Shown in pieces: positions 8,456 through 16,204 of a DNA stretch of 64,000 nt. The DNA is taken from the NCBI GenBank assembly GCA_943362175.1, contig CALRIU020000004.1:291119-355118 (forward strand), given 5' to 3'. How positions within the stretch are numbered: the first letter of the stretch is position 1; the number at the start of each line of letters is the position of its first letter. The position numbers were made by a program, and so were the translations under genes. The notes under the pieces are model-generated. The model had not been told where the DNA came from and made no database searches. It worked only from the letters and a program-made list of their open reading frames with translations. Origin of the DNA: UBA4416 sp943362175 (GTDB taxonomy: Bacteria; Bacteroidota; Bacteroidia; B-17B0; Aurantibacillaceae).

Positions 8456-8977
8456 ATGATACCACAACGATTTATGCTCACCTTCAGGGCGCCCGACCTC
8501 CTGGAAATCTACCGCAGTGATTTTCAGTATACATTATTCTCGCAGCCCAACTATCATAACCTTTCTTTTATCGGCTTATTGCTGGTTTTAATTCCGGTAT
8601 CACTGGTAGCAGGAACTTACAGCGAAGGATGTTATTTTTTGACCCTGATCTTTCTATGCGGACTGGGCTATTATACCATTCATCTGTTTTCAGACCATCG
8701 GAAAATGAAGCAAAAGCAAAAAAGCATCACCGATTGGGTCAAAGCCATTGGGGGCTATCGTTCGCACCAGGTGTCTGTTCATGAGGGATTCATCAAATAT
8801 AAGCGGGATGACGAAACATTCCTGTATAGCGTTAATGAAATGGCGACGATGTACCATACCAAAGAGCACTTTTATTGTAAGCTAAAGGATGGCTTCGATC
8901 TGGCGCTTCCTGCAAAATCGTTTGACGCGGGAGAATACCTGCTATTTACAAAAGCAGTGGACGCCCTGAAGGAATGA
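8456..8977 (+). CDS. YcxB-like membrane protein
   Basis: A 173-residue protein with two adjacent hydrophobic helices (about residues 36-53 and 59-77, SFIGLLLVLIPVSLVAG and CYFLTLIFLCGLGYYTI). A basic connector (RKMKQKQK) and a soluble beta-rich C-terminal domain (HQVSVHEGFIKYKRDDETF ... LPAKSF) follow. This layout matches YcxB-like proteins of unknown function, where the C-terminal domain resembles a PH-like fold. It lies 12 bp downstream of the 8105 gene and is followed by a terminator at 9027. Function beyond family resemblance is unknown. Confidence 0.65.
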   Translation: MIPQRFMLTFRAPDLLEIYRSDFQYTLFSQPNYHNLSFIGLLLVLIPVSLVAGTYSEGCYFLTLIFLCGLGYYTIHLFSDHRKMKQKQKSITDWVKAIGGYRSHQVSVHEGFIKYKRDDETFLYSVNEMATMYHTKEHFYCKLKDGFDLALPAKSFDAGEYLLFTKAVDALKE

Positions 8978-9026
8978 TCGCTACAGCATTCATCGCTCTG
9001 TAACAGAACCAGAAACAGTATCAACC

Positions 9027-9057
9027 AAAAAGAGAAGCGATGTGCTTCTCTTTTTTT
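9027..9057 (+). terminator. Rho-independent terminator
   Basis: Stem AGAGAAGC (9031-9038) / GCTTCTCT (9044-9051), extended by flanking A/T pairs, with a five-base loop and a run of seven T. It closes the 8105-8977 pair. Confidence 0.85.
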
Positions 9058-9074
9058 ATTTTTCGTTAAGCCGT

Positions 9075-9143
9075 GTTATGCTGAACTTGTTTCAGCATCT
9101 GTTACCTTCTGAGTTAGAGACCCTGAAACGAGTTCAGGGTGAC
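9075..9143. repeat. Dispersed intergenic repeat with short inverted repeats
   Basis: Two related hairpin-forming pieces: GCTGAACTTGTTTCAGC near 9079-9095 and CCCTGAAACGAGTTCAGGG at 9121-9139, followed by GTGAC. They read as two diverged copies of one element in opposite orientation. A CT/AC-rich low-complexity run (CTCACTACTCA and variants) follows to about 9205. Confidence 0.55.
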
Positions 9144-9206
9144 AACATCATAATAAACTAATCACTACTCATATCTCACTACTCACATCTCTATACTCAC
9201 TAATTA

Positions 9207-10826
9207 CTACGTTTGCAGCACCCCCACATTGTAGGCCTTGGTGATAGGCGCGTGGTTGGCGGCTTCTATGCCCATGCTGATCACCTTGCGGGTATCTGCC
9301 GGGTCGATGATGGCATCCAGCCACAGGCGTGAGGCTGCGTAGTAAGGCGTGGTTTGCGCGTCGTATTTATCTTTGGTTTTGTTGTACAGCTCCGCCTCTT
9401 TCTCCGGGGTGATCTCTTCGCCCTTGGCTTTCAGGGAAGCCACTTCGATCTGTACCAATACTTTCGCTGCCTGCGCGCCGCCCATCACCGCTACCTGCGC
9501 CGTCGGCCAGCCCACAATGAGGCGGGGGTCGTAAGCCTTGCCGCACATGGCGTAGTTAGCCGCGCCGTAGCTGTTACCCAGGATTACGGTAAACTTCGGT
9601 ACCACGGAGTTGGCCATCGCATTCACCAGCTTGGCGCCGTCCTTGATGATGCCGCCGTGCTCGCTGCGGGAGCCCACCATAAAGCCGGTAGCGTCCTGTA
9701 AGAACACCAGCGGAATTTTTTTCTGGTTGCAGTTCATGATAAAGCGTGCCGCCTTGTCGGCGCTGTCGCTGTAGATCACACCGCCAAACTGCATCTCGCC
9801 TTTTTTGCTTTTTACGACCTTGCGCTGGTTGGCCACAATCCCTACCGCCCAGCCGTCGATGCGGGCATAGGTACATACGATCGATTGTCCGTACAGCTCT
9901 TTGTATTCCTCGTGCTCGCCGTTGTCGACGATGCGCTCGATGATGTCGCGCATCTCATATTGCTTGTCGTTGAGGATGCCGTACATTTCTTTGGCGTCTT
10001 TCTTCGGCAGGGCAGGGGTTTCGCGGTTGAAGCCCGCTTTGTCGTAGTCGCCCACCTTGCTCATGATGTTGCGGATGCGCGTGAGGCAATCCGCATCGTC
10101 CTTGCATTTATAATCCGTGACACCGCTGATCTCACAGTGTGTGGTGGCACCGCCCAGGGTTTCGTTGTCGATGTTCTCGCCGATGGCCGCTTTCACCAGG
10201 TAGCTTCCCGCTAAAAAGATGGAGCCCGTTTTGTCCACGATCATCGCCTCGTCGCTCATGATCGGCAGGTAGGCCCCGCCGGCCACGCAGCTTCCCATCA
10301 CGGCCGAGATCTGTAAGATGCCCATGCCGCTCATGATGGCGTTGTTGCGGAAGATGCGACCGAAATGCTCCTTGTCCGGGAAGATCTCGTCCTGCATCGG
10401 CAGGTACACGCCCGCGCTGTCTACCAGGTAAATAATAGGCAGCTTATTTTCCATGGCTATTTCCTGTGCGCGCAGGTTCTTTTTGCCGGTGATCGGAAAC
10501 CAGGCGCCCGCTTTCACCGTAGCGTCGTTGGCGACCACAATGCATTGCTTGCCGCTCACGTAGCCGATCACGATCACCACGCCGCCGCCCGGGCAGCCGC
10601 CGTGTTCCGGGTACATCTCGTAGCCTGCAAAGGCGCCCATTTCAAAGCGCGGCGTATCCTTGTCGAGGAGGAAGTCGATGCGCTCGCGGGCGCTCATCTT
10701 GCCCTGCTCGTGTAATTTCTCGATGCGCTTTTTGCCGCCGCCCTCGTATATTTTATTCAGGCGATGCTCCATTTGCGAAATGAGCAAACGCATTTTATCG
10801 TCGTTCTTGTTGAATTCCAAATCCAT
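9207..10826 (-). CDS. Acyl-CoA carboxylase beta (carboxyltransferase) subunit, methylcrotonoyl-type
   Basis: A 539-residue biotin-dependent carboxyltransferase that moves CO2 from carboxybiotin to an acyl-CoA. Two crotonase-fold halves are visible. The N-terminal half has KMSARERI, CPGGGVVIVIGYVSGKQC, the oxyanion region KAGAWFPITGKKN and GSCVAGGAYLP. The C-terminal half has GGVIYSDSADKAARFI, FLQDATGFMVGSRSEHGG, NSYGAANYAMCGKAYDPR and TPYYAASRLWLDAIIDPADTR. The HFGRIFRNNAIMS segment and the YYAASRLW...IIDPADTR ending favour the methylcrotonoyl-CoA carboxylase branch (leucine breakdown) over classical propionyl-CoA carboxylase. The alpha (biotin carboxylase) subunit is not in the window. The biotin gene bioA starts about 640 bp away on the opposite strand. 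Assignment as acyl-CoA carboxylase is firm, the substrate less so. Confidence 0.9.
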   Translation of the reverse strand: MDLEFNKNDDKMRLLISQMEHRLNKIYEGGGKKRIEKLHEQGKMSARERIDFLLDKDTPRFEMGAFAGYEMYPEHGGCPGGGVVIVIGYVSGKQCIVVANDATVKAGAWFPITGKKNLRAQEIAMENKLPIIYLVDSAGVYLPMQDEIFPDKEHFGRIFRNNAIMSGMGILQISAVMGSCVAGGAYLPIMSDEAMIVDKTGSIFLAGSYLVKAAIGENIDNETLGGATTHCEISGVTDYKCKDDADCLTRIRNIMSKVGDYDKAGFNRETPALPKKDAKEMYGILNDKQYEMRDIIERIVDNGEHEEYKELYGQSIVCTYARIDGWAVGIVANQRKVVKSKKGEMQFGGVIYSDSADKAARFIMNCNQKKIPLVFLQDATGFMVGSRSEHGGIIKDGAKLVNAMANSVVPKFTVILGNSYGAANYAMCGKAYDPRLIVGWPTAQVAVMGGAQAAKVLVQIEVASLKAKGEEITPEKEAELYNKTKDKYDAQTTPYYAASRLWLDAIIDPADTRKVISMGIEAANHAPITKAYNVGVLQT

Positions 10827-11149
10827 GGTGCTTTTAATTTAGGTGAGCCAAATATAATCATTGGCGGATTATTTGAAAGGAAAAATTATGCCCTGCCGGT
10901 TTTGGCATCATGTCGGGGCTTCGACTCCGCTCAACCACCGACGCGCATGCCCGGGCATTCTGCCGGGTCTCCGCAGGCATGTGGGCAGGGTCCCGGCAGA
11001 ATTGAGCGTGGGTTTTTTGGGCGTGCCTCCGCAAAGAGGCAGCGGAGTCGTGCTTTTGCTCCAATCTTTTGCCGTGCTTCGACTGCGCTCAGCAACCGGC
11101 AAAAGGATTTTCGCGTCAATCACTCACGCGGGTTTATCTTAAATAACCA

Positions 11150-11179
11150 GGCCACCCGCATGTGATGTGGCGGGTGGCC
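11150..11179. repeat. Perfect hairpin
   Basis: GGCCACCCGC (11150-11159) and GCGGGTGGCC (11170-11179) form a 10-bp perfect stem with a 10-base loop. There is no T run, so a terminator role is unlikely. Confidence 0.7.
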
Positions 11180-11276
11180 CGCGGTTGCAATCCTTCACGC
11201 GGGCCTGCCTCCCTCACATGGGTTCAACGCTAAGCAGCTGTATAGCTGCGTGAGGGATAGAGCCATTGTCTGAGCT

Positions 11277-11310
11277 CTTTTTTGCAGCTTTTTTCAGCTG
11301 CAAAAAAAGC
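11277..11310. repeat. Poly-T/poly-A hairpin upstream of bioA
   Basis: CTTTTTTGCAGCT is followed after a T-rich loop by AGCTGCAAAAAAAG, a 12-13 bp stem. It could end transcription before bioA, which argues against a long bioA reading frame starting at 11266. Confidence 0.55.
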
Positions 11311-11466
11311 GAGTGGCGAAAGCCCGGCCCGGAGGGACACGCCCAAAAACATCTGAAATCCGTTAACGCAAATTGTGAAAGCTGTCGTGTTCTTTATAGA
11401 TGCTCTGCACCCTCTGCGTCTCCTTTCCTTTGTTTACCGGGCCTGCCGAAGGTTATCTGCGCGTTT

Positions 11467-12801
11467 ATGTTTCTTAAAAGAATATGGTATTTTTACAGCC
11501 TAAAACACACACGCATTTTGCCTCACTCCATCATAGAAAGCGACAGCCAGCACGTGTGGCATCCTTTCACCCACTTAAAATATGCCGAAGCGCCGGTGCA
11601 GCTCGTACGGGGCGAAGGCGCCTTCTTCTACGACGCCGAAGGCAACAAATTGCTGGATGCCATCTCGAGCTGGTGGGTCAACCTGCACGGGCATTGCCAT
11701 CCTTACATCTCGCAAAAAGTCAGCGAGCAGCTGTTCCGCCTCGAGCATGCCATCTTCAGCGCCTTTACCCACGAGCCCGCCGTGAAGCTGGCCGGGCGGC
11801 TCATCGGGCATTTGCCGGAGAACCAGTCGAAAATTTTCTATTCCGACAATGGCTCTACCGCCGTGGAAGTGGGACTGAAAATGACCCTGCAATACTGGCA
11901 TAATAGCGGCAGGCCCAAAAAGAAATTCATCGCCCTCGAAAATGCCTACCACGGCGATACCTTCGGTGGCATGAGCGTAGGGGCGAGGAACGTCTTCAAC
12001 AATGCCTTTGAGAACCTCTTGTTTGAAGTGGTGCATGTTCCTGTACCCGATGCGGAAAATATCGAACAGCTGGAAGCCACCTTCCGCAGCTGGTTCACCA
12101 ACCACAACGATTTTGCGGGCTTTATTTTCGAGCCCCTGGTGCAGGGTGCTTCGGGCATGATCATGTACGAGGCGCAGCACCTCGACCGGCTCATCGCCGT
12201 GTGCCGGGAGCATGGCATCGTGTGCATTGCGGACGAGGTGATGACGGGCTTCGGGCGTACGGGGAAATTCTTTGCGAGCGACTACCTGCGGCACAAGCCG
12301 GATATCATCTGCCTCTCCAAAGGCCTCACGGGCGGCTATATGCCGCTGGGTGTCACGAGCTGCGCCCAATTTATCTATGATGCCTGTGTGAGCGACGATA
12401 AGACCAAAACTTTTTTCCACGGGCATAGCTACACCGCTAATCCTACGGCCTGCGCGGCCGGTCTGGCCAGCCTCGACCTGATGGAGCAGGAGGGAACCTG
12501 GAAGCAGATTGCCCTGATCGAAGCCCTGCACAAGGGCTTTACCGGGAAGCTGCAAGGGCATCCCAGGCTGTCGGAGGCGAGGTGCTTCGGCACCATCCTG
12601 GCCCTGGAGATCAGCACCGAAGAGCATACGCATTACCTGAATAAAGCTTCGGAAAGTATCGTCGCCTATTTCCTGAGGCACCGGGTCATTGTGCGGCCTT
12701 TGGGAAATGTCCTCTATTTGGTAACACCGTACTGCATCACGGAAACGGAGCTGAGATCGGTATATGCAATCATCGAAGGGTTTCTGGCCTCTATGGCTTA
12801 A
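11467..12801 (+). CDS. bioA: Adenosylmethionine-8-amino-7-oxononanoate aminotransferase
   Basis: Class III PLP aminotransferase of biotin synthesis, converting KAPA to DAPA with SAM as amino donor. Diagnostic segments are HVWHPFTHL, SSWWVNLHGHCHP, YSDNGSTAVEVGLKM, AYHGDTFGGMS, ADEVMTGFGRTG and the Schiff-base Lys in CLSKGLTGGYMPLG (about residue 285 here), then FFHGHSYTANPTACAA. The reading frame is open back to 11266, but that part is repeat and hairpin sequence. I use the ATG at 11467. A TTG at 11518 would give 427 residues and an N-terminus (12 residues before HVWHP) closer to the usual bioA length, so it may be the real start. It stands divergent from a biotin-dependent carboxylase subunit; no other bio genes are adjacent. 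Confidence 0.93.
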   Translation: MFLKRIWYFYSLKHTRILPHSIIESDSQHVWHPFTHLKYAEAPVQLVRGEGAFFYDAEGNKLLDAISSWWVNLHGHCHPYISQKVSEQLFRLEHAIFSAFTHEPAVKLAGRLIGHLPENQSKIFYSDNGSTAVEVGLKMTLQYWHNSGRPKKKFIALENAYHGDTFGGMSVGARNVFNNAFENLLFEVVHVPVPDAENIEQLEATFRSWFTNHNDFAGFIFEPLVQGASGMIMYEAQHLDRLIAVCREHGIVCIADEVMTGFGRTGKFFASDYLRHKPDIICLSKGLTGGYMPLGVTSCAQFIYDACVSDDKTKTFFHGHSYTANPTACAAGLASLDLMEQEGTWKQIALIEALHKGFTGKLQGHPRLSEARCFGTILALEISTEEHTHYLNKASESIVAYFLRHRVIVRPLGNVLYLVTPYCITETELRSVYAIIEGFLASMA

Positions 12802-12867
12802 TCAGAACAACGTAATACCTCATGCTTAACCGCAAAGTCCGGTTTGGCCTTGCAATCTCTGCCTTCT

Positions 12868-13170
12868 CTGCGGTTAAAAGTTCTCCTTTGTTTCTGTGGT
12901 GCCTTCGACTACGCTCAGTCACCAATTTCTTAGCTTTCTTTGTGCCCCTGCGGTTAATCTGTTCTCCTTTGTTTCTGCGCGTCTCCGAGGGGTCTTCGAC
13001 TACGCTCAGTCACCAATTTCTTAGCTTTCTTTGTGTCTCTGCGGTTAATCTGTTCTCCTTTGTTTCTGTGGTGCCTTCGACTACGCTCAGTCACCAATTT
13101 TTAGCTTTCTTTGTGCCCCTGCGGTTAATCTGTTCTCCTTTGTTTCTCCGCGCCTTTGTGGTGAATTCCC
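12868..13170. repeat. Four-unit tandem repeat built from two dispersed elements
   Basis: Units begin with CTGCGGTTAA at 12868, 12948, 13039 and 13119, with spacings of 80, 91 and 80 bp. Each full unit carries TTCTCCTTTGTTTCTG, then element A (CTTCGACTACGCTCAG at 12903, 12994, 13075), then CACCAATTT and CTTTCTTTGTG. The second unit has an extra 11 bp. The last unit is partial, lacking element A. The region 12802-13200 has no gene. Confidence 0.85.
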
Positions 13171-13206
13171 CTAAGGCTTTGGCAACCAATTATTTTACTA
13201 AAAATG

Positions 13207-13236
13207 TTTGCTTTTACGATAAAAACCCTATTTTTG
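13207..13236 (+). promoter_or_regulatory. Bacteroidota-type promoter of sucC
   Basis: TTTG (13207-13210) and TATTTTTG (13229-13236) are separated by 18 bp, matching the Bacteroidota -33/-7 consensus TTTG / TAnnTTTG. Transcription would begin near 13243, about 20 bases before the chosen sucC ATG. Confidence 0.75.
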
Positions 13237-13263
13237 AAAGCAAATTTAAAGAAACCACCCATT

Positions 13264-14457
13264 ATGAATATTCACGAGTATCAAGGAAAAAGTATATTGA
13301 AAAGTTTTGGCGTTGCCATCCAGGAAGGAATTGTTGCAGAAACGCCTGAACAGGCTGTAGCTGCTGCCAAGCAGGTTATGGAAACGTATAAGTGCGACGG
13401 TGTTGTTGTGAAAGCGCAGATCCACGCCGGTGGACGCGGTAAAGGCGGTGGTGTAAAATTTGCCCCGAACCTCGACAAAGTGAAGGAAGTAGCGACCAAC
13501 ATCATCGGTATGCACCTGATCACTCCTCAGACCAGCGCCGAAGGTAAGCTGGTGAGCAAAGTATTGGTGGCCCAGGACGTATATTACCCGGGAGCAACTC
13601 CTACCAAGGAATTTTATATGAGCATCCTGATGAACCGTGGCACAGGCCGCAACATCATCATGTACAGCACTGAAGGTGGTATGGACATTGAGGCGGTGGC
13701 AGAAGCGACGCCACACCTGATCTGGAAAGAAGAGATCGATCCTAAAGTAGGTCTTCGTGATTTCCAGTGCCGCAAGATCGCCTTCAACTTAGGCTTAAGC
13801 GGTAATGCCTTCAAAGAAATGACCAAATTCGTGGCGGCTTTATACAAAGCTTATGAGGCTACGGATTCTTCCATGTTCGAGATCAACCCGGTTCTGAAAA
13901 CATCCGATGATAAGATCATTGCGGTGGACGCTAAAGTAACCATCGACGATAACGCCCTCTACCGTCATAAAGACATCGAAGCCATGCGCGACGAGTCGGA
14001 AGAAAATCCGGTAGACGTACAGGCACGCAAAGCAGAGCTCAACTATGTGAAACTCGACGGAAACGTAGGCTGCATGGTGAACGGTGCAGGCCTTGCGATG
14101 GCCACAATGGATATCATCAAATTAAGCGGTGGGGAGCCGGCAAACTTCCTCGATGTGGGCGGTACTGCCAACGCGGAGCGTGTGGAAAAAGCCTTCCACA
14201 TTATCCTGGGCGACAAAAACGTGAAAGCGATCCTGGTGAATATCTTCGGTGGTATCGTGCGTTGCGACAGGGTAGCACAAGGCGTGATCGATGCGTACAA
14301 AAATATGGGGACCATCAATGTTCCGATTATTGTTCGCTTACAGGGAACGAATGCTGTAGAGGCTAAAAAATTAATTGACGACTCCGGATTGAAAGTATAC
14401 TCGGCTATTGAGCTGCAGGAGGCTGCCGACCTGGTGAGCAAATTAATTGCGAAATAG
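13264..14457 (+). CDS. sucC: Succinate-CoA ligase (ADP-forming) subunit beta
   Basis: TCA-cycle enzyme subunit that, with SucD, interconverts succinyl-CoA and succinate with ATP or GTP formation. The ATG at 13264 gives MNIHEYQGKSIL, the family's standard start, and a 397-residue product of normal length; the frame extends upstream to 13204, but that part overlaps the promoter. ATP-grasp motifs are visible: KAQIHAGGRGKGGGVK, FEINPVLKT and the C-terminal ligase domain with VNGAGLAMATMD, FLDVGGTANAERV and VNIFGGIVRCD. sucD is not next to it, unlike the classical sucCD operon. The next gene, a lipoprotein, begins 26 bp after the stop and may be co-transcribed. Confidence 0.97.
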   Translation: MNIHEYQGKSILKSFGVAIQEGIVAETPEQAVAAAKQVMETYKCDGVVVKAQIHAGGRGKGGGVKFAPNLDKVKEVATNIIGMHLITPQTSAEGKLVSKVLVAQDVYYPGATPTKEFYMSILMNRGTGRNIIMYSTEGGMDIEAVAEATPHLIWKEEIDPKVGLRDFQCRKIAFNLGLSGNAFKEMTKFVAALYKAYEATDSSMFEINPVLKTSDDKIIAVDAKVTIDDNALYRHKDIEAMRDESEENPVDVQARKAELNYVKLDGNVGCMVNGAGLAMATMDIIKLSGGEPANFLDVGGTANAERVEKAFHIILGDKNVKAILVNIFGGIVRCDRVAQGVIDAYKNMGTINVPIIVRLQGTNAVEAKKLIDDSGLKVYSAIELQEAADLVSKLIAK

Positions 14458-14483
14458 ATAAACAAACCCGAAACAACAACTAT

Positions 14484-15380
14484 ATGACCATTCAACGTAA
14501 ATTTTTATTAGCAGCGCCGCTCGCCGTGGGCTTAATGTTTGCTTCCTGTGGTGACAAGACAGCTGAAGGAGGTGAAGAGACTACGGCAGCCGACTCTACA
14601 AAAATGGAAGCCCCCGCTCCAAGTACGGAAACATTTTTCCAGGTTCCTTCTCCGGGCGAAATGCTCACCTTCATTAAAACGATCGGTGGCAAAAACAATA
14701 AGAATACCTCGTTCTTAAACAGTCCCGATAACCAGAAAAACTATACCGATGCTAAGTTGAAGGCTTTGAATTTCGGTATCTACAGCTGCGACCTGAGCTA
14801 CTGCAGCATCTTCCAGATCGGCTCCGAAGCGGTGAAATATTTTAAAACCGTGAAACAGCTGGGCGACCAGATCGGTGTGTCTTCTGCCGTGAAACCGGAG
14901 GTGATCAAGCGCCTGAATGACAACGTGGGTAACCCGGATTCCTTATCGGTGATTACGGACGATGTGTATTTTTCCTCGTTTGAGACGCTGGAAAGCGGTA
15001 AGCAGGGACCAACCTTATCATTGGTGGTAGCCGGCGGCTGGATCGAAAGCATGTACATTGCCACGAACCTGACCAAGTATGAGGAGAAAAGCCCGGTCGT
15101 TGAGCGTCTGGCAGATCAGAAATACACCCTTGATAATTTAATTGAGTTCCTGAAAAAGTATGAGTCGGATGCCAATGTGGCATCTGTGCTGGCCGATTTT
15201 AAAGGCTTGCAGGCTGAGTTCACCAAGATTTCTGAAAAAGATGCAGCACCTCTGAAATCCACCGAGAAAGACAAAAAGATTCTTGGCGGTGGCAAAGACC
15301 TGGTGATGACTGCGGAGCAGTACACCGCTGTTGTTGAAAAAATCAAAACGATCAGAAACTCATACACATTAACCAAATAA
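14484..15380 (+). CDS. Predicted lipoprotein, unknown function
   Basis: A 298-residue protein with a lipoprotein signal: a basic start, a hydrophobic core and the lipobox FASC with Cys22 as the acylated residue. An acidic, Ala/Thr/Glu-rich linker (residues 25-50) follows. The remainder is a mixed, mainly helical domain (SPGEMLTFIKTIGGKNNKN, LKALNFGIYSCDLSYCSIFQ). I do not recognise a characterised family. It sits 26 bp after sucC and 10 bp before a second secreted protein, suggesting a transcriptional unit of three. Likely location is the outer or inner membrane, facing the periplasm. Confidence 0.75.
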   Translation: MTIQRKFLLAAPLAVGLMFASCGDKTAEGGEETTAADSTKMEAPAPSTETFFQVPSPGEMLTFIKTIGGKNNKNTSFLNSPDNQKNYTDAKLKALNFGIYSCDLSYCSIFQIGSEAVKYFKTVKQLGDQIGVSSAVKPEVIKRLNDNVGNPDSLSVITDDVYFSSFETLESGKQGPTLSLVVAGGWIESMYIATNLTKYEEKSPVVERLADQKYTLDNLIEFLKKYESDANVASVLADFKGLQAEFTKISEKDAAPLKSTEKDKKILGGGKDLVMTAEQYTAVVEKIKTIRNSYTLTK

Positions 15381-15390
15381 ATACTTCCCC

Positions 15391-15879
15391 ATGAAAAAAA
15401 TATTACTGACATTATTTGTATTAGGCGTCGTAGCAGCTCATGCACAAACCGGTGTGTGCAGCAATTTTCACCGTAAATACTGCGGAGTGGAAAGCAAGCA
15501 CGGTGGTAGCGGCGGATGGTTGTATAATGCTCAATCCAGGAGCGGCCTGTTCGACCAGGGGATGACCTCTAAGATCCGTTGCGTGATTTATAAAGGCATG
15601 GACTACCGCATCAATGTATGCTGCGAAACGCAGTTCAGCGCTAAGGTTAACTACAAGATCTTTGATGCGAGAACCAATGAGTTGCTGTACGACAACGCCA
15701 CAGCCAAAGACGAGCCTATGTTTGAGTTCCAGAGCACGGCTACCCGCCAGCTGGTAATTGAAGTAACTGTACCAAAGGGCGCTACTGAAAAAGATGCGCA
15801 CAAGCCATCGGATGCTGCCTGCGTAGGCCTGCTCATCGAGCATAAGCTTACCGACAAACAAGGGTTCTCTTCTTACTAG
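15391..15879 (+). CDS. Small secreted protein, unknown function
   Basis: 162 residues with a clear signal peptide (MKKILLTLFVLGVVAAHAQ). The mature part has paired cysteines (CSNFHRKYC, NVCCETQFSAKVNY) and a beta-strand pattern (YKIFDARTNELLYDN, MFEFQSTATRQLVIEVTVP), suggesting a small extracellular beta-sandwich. It begins 10 bp after the lipoprotein gene and is followed by a terminator at 15902. The function is unknown. Confidence 0.75.
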   Translation: MKKILLTLFVLGVVAAHAQTGVCSNFHRKYCGVESKHGGSGGWLYNAQSRSGLFDQGMTSKIRCVIYKGMDYRINVCCETQFSAKVNYKIFDARTNELLYDNATAKDEPMFEFQSTATRQLVIEVTVPKGATEKDAHKPSDAACVGLLIEHKLTDKQGFSSY

Positions 15880-15901
15880 GATTTTTTCTTAGTTATTATT
15901 C

Positions 15902-15936
15902 AAAAAGCCTTTCACCTTGTGGAAGGCTTTTTTTGT
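15902..15936 (+). terminator. Rho-independent terminator of the sucC unit
   Basis: AAAAAGCCTTTC pairs with GGAAGGCTTTTTT around a short loop, followed by a T run. It ends the sucC-lipoprotein-secreted protein unit. Confidence 0.85.
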
Positions 15937-15949
15937 TTGATCCTGTATC

Positions 15950-16001
15950 GGGAGCGTTTTAAGAACGCTTCCCGCCTTTCCCGAATCAGGTTCGGGAAAG
16001 G
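15950..16001. repeat. Two adjacent inverted repeats
   Basis: GGGAGCGTTTTAAGAACGCTTCCC-type hairpin at 15950-15973, then CCTTTCCCGAA / TTCGGGAAAGG (15975-15985 and 15991-16001), an 11-bp perfect stem with a five-base loop. These fill much of the 325-bp gap before the next gene; a weak -7-like TAAATTTA lies at 16106. Confidence 0.65.
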
Positions 16002-16204
16002 CTGCCCGAATTGACAGTACATGGTCCTCCCTCACTGAAATCCGGTTTTAGAAAAAAAAGAGCTGCTTCTTAATCAATGTCCAAAAAAGGCTCCGGCCCT
16101 TTCTGTAAATTTAATGCTATGGCTCCGGAATGCACGCCGGGCGGTGCCGGCAAGACCTGAATAGGTGCATCTCCAAAGAACCTTCACTACAACGACTCCG
16201 TCCT

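Larger units (their letters stand above)
10827..11466. other. GC-rich, repeat-filled intergenic region between the carboxylase gene and bioA
   Basis: No credible gene. Open frames on both strands here are built from repeats. It holds element A copies at 10915-10940 and 11077-11098 and a GC-rich inverted pair around 10960-11005 (CTGCCGGGTC and GGTCCCGGCAG). Two hairpins at 11150 and 11277 are listed separately. Confidence 0.65.

Noticed and set aside
10764..11165. ORFs across the carboxylase-bioA gap on both strands
   Set aside because: Their translations are made of dispersed-repeat peptides (such as RSRST and QPPTRMPG types), typical of repeat DNA and not of a protein.
11266..11466. Extended bioA N-terminus starting at 11266
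   Set aside because: It contains a strong hairpin and repeat-type sequence and would add about 67 residues unlike any aminotransferase.
12822..13349. 175-residue ORF upstream of sucC
   Set aside because: It is a translation of the four-unit tandem repeat, with repeated FLRA/LICSPLF segments, and runs into the sucC frame region out of frame.
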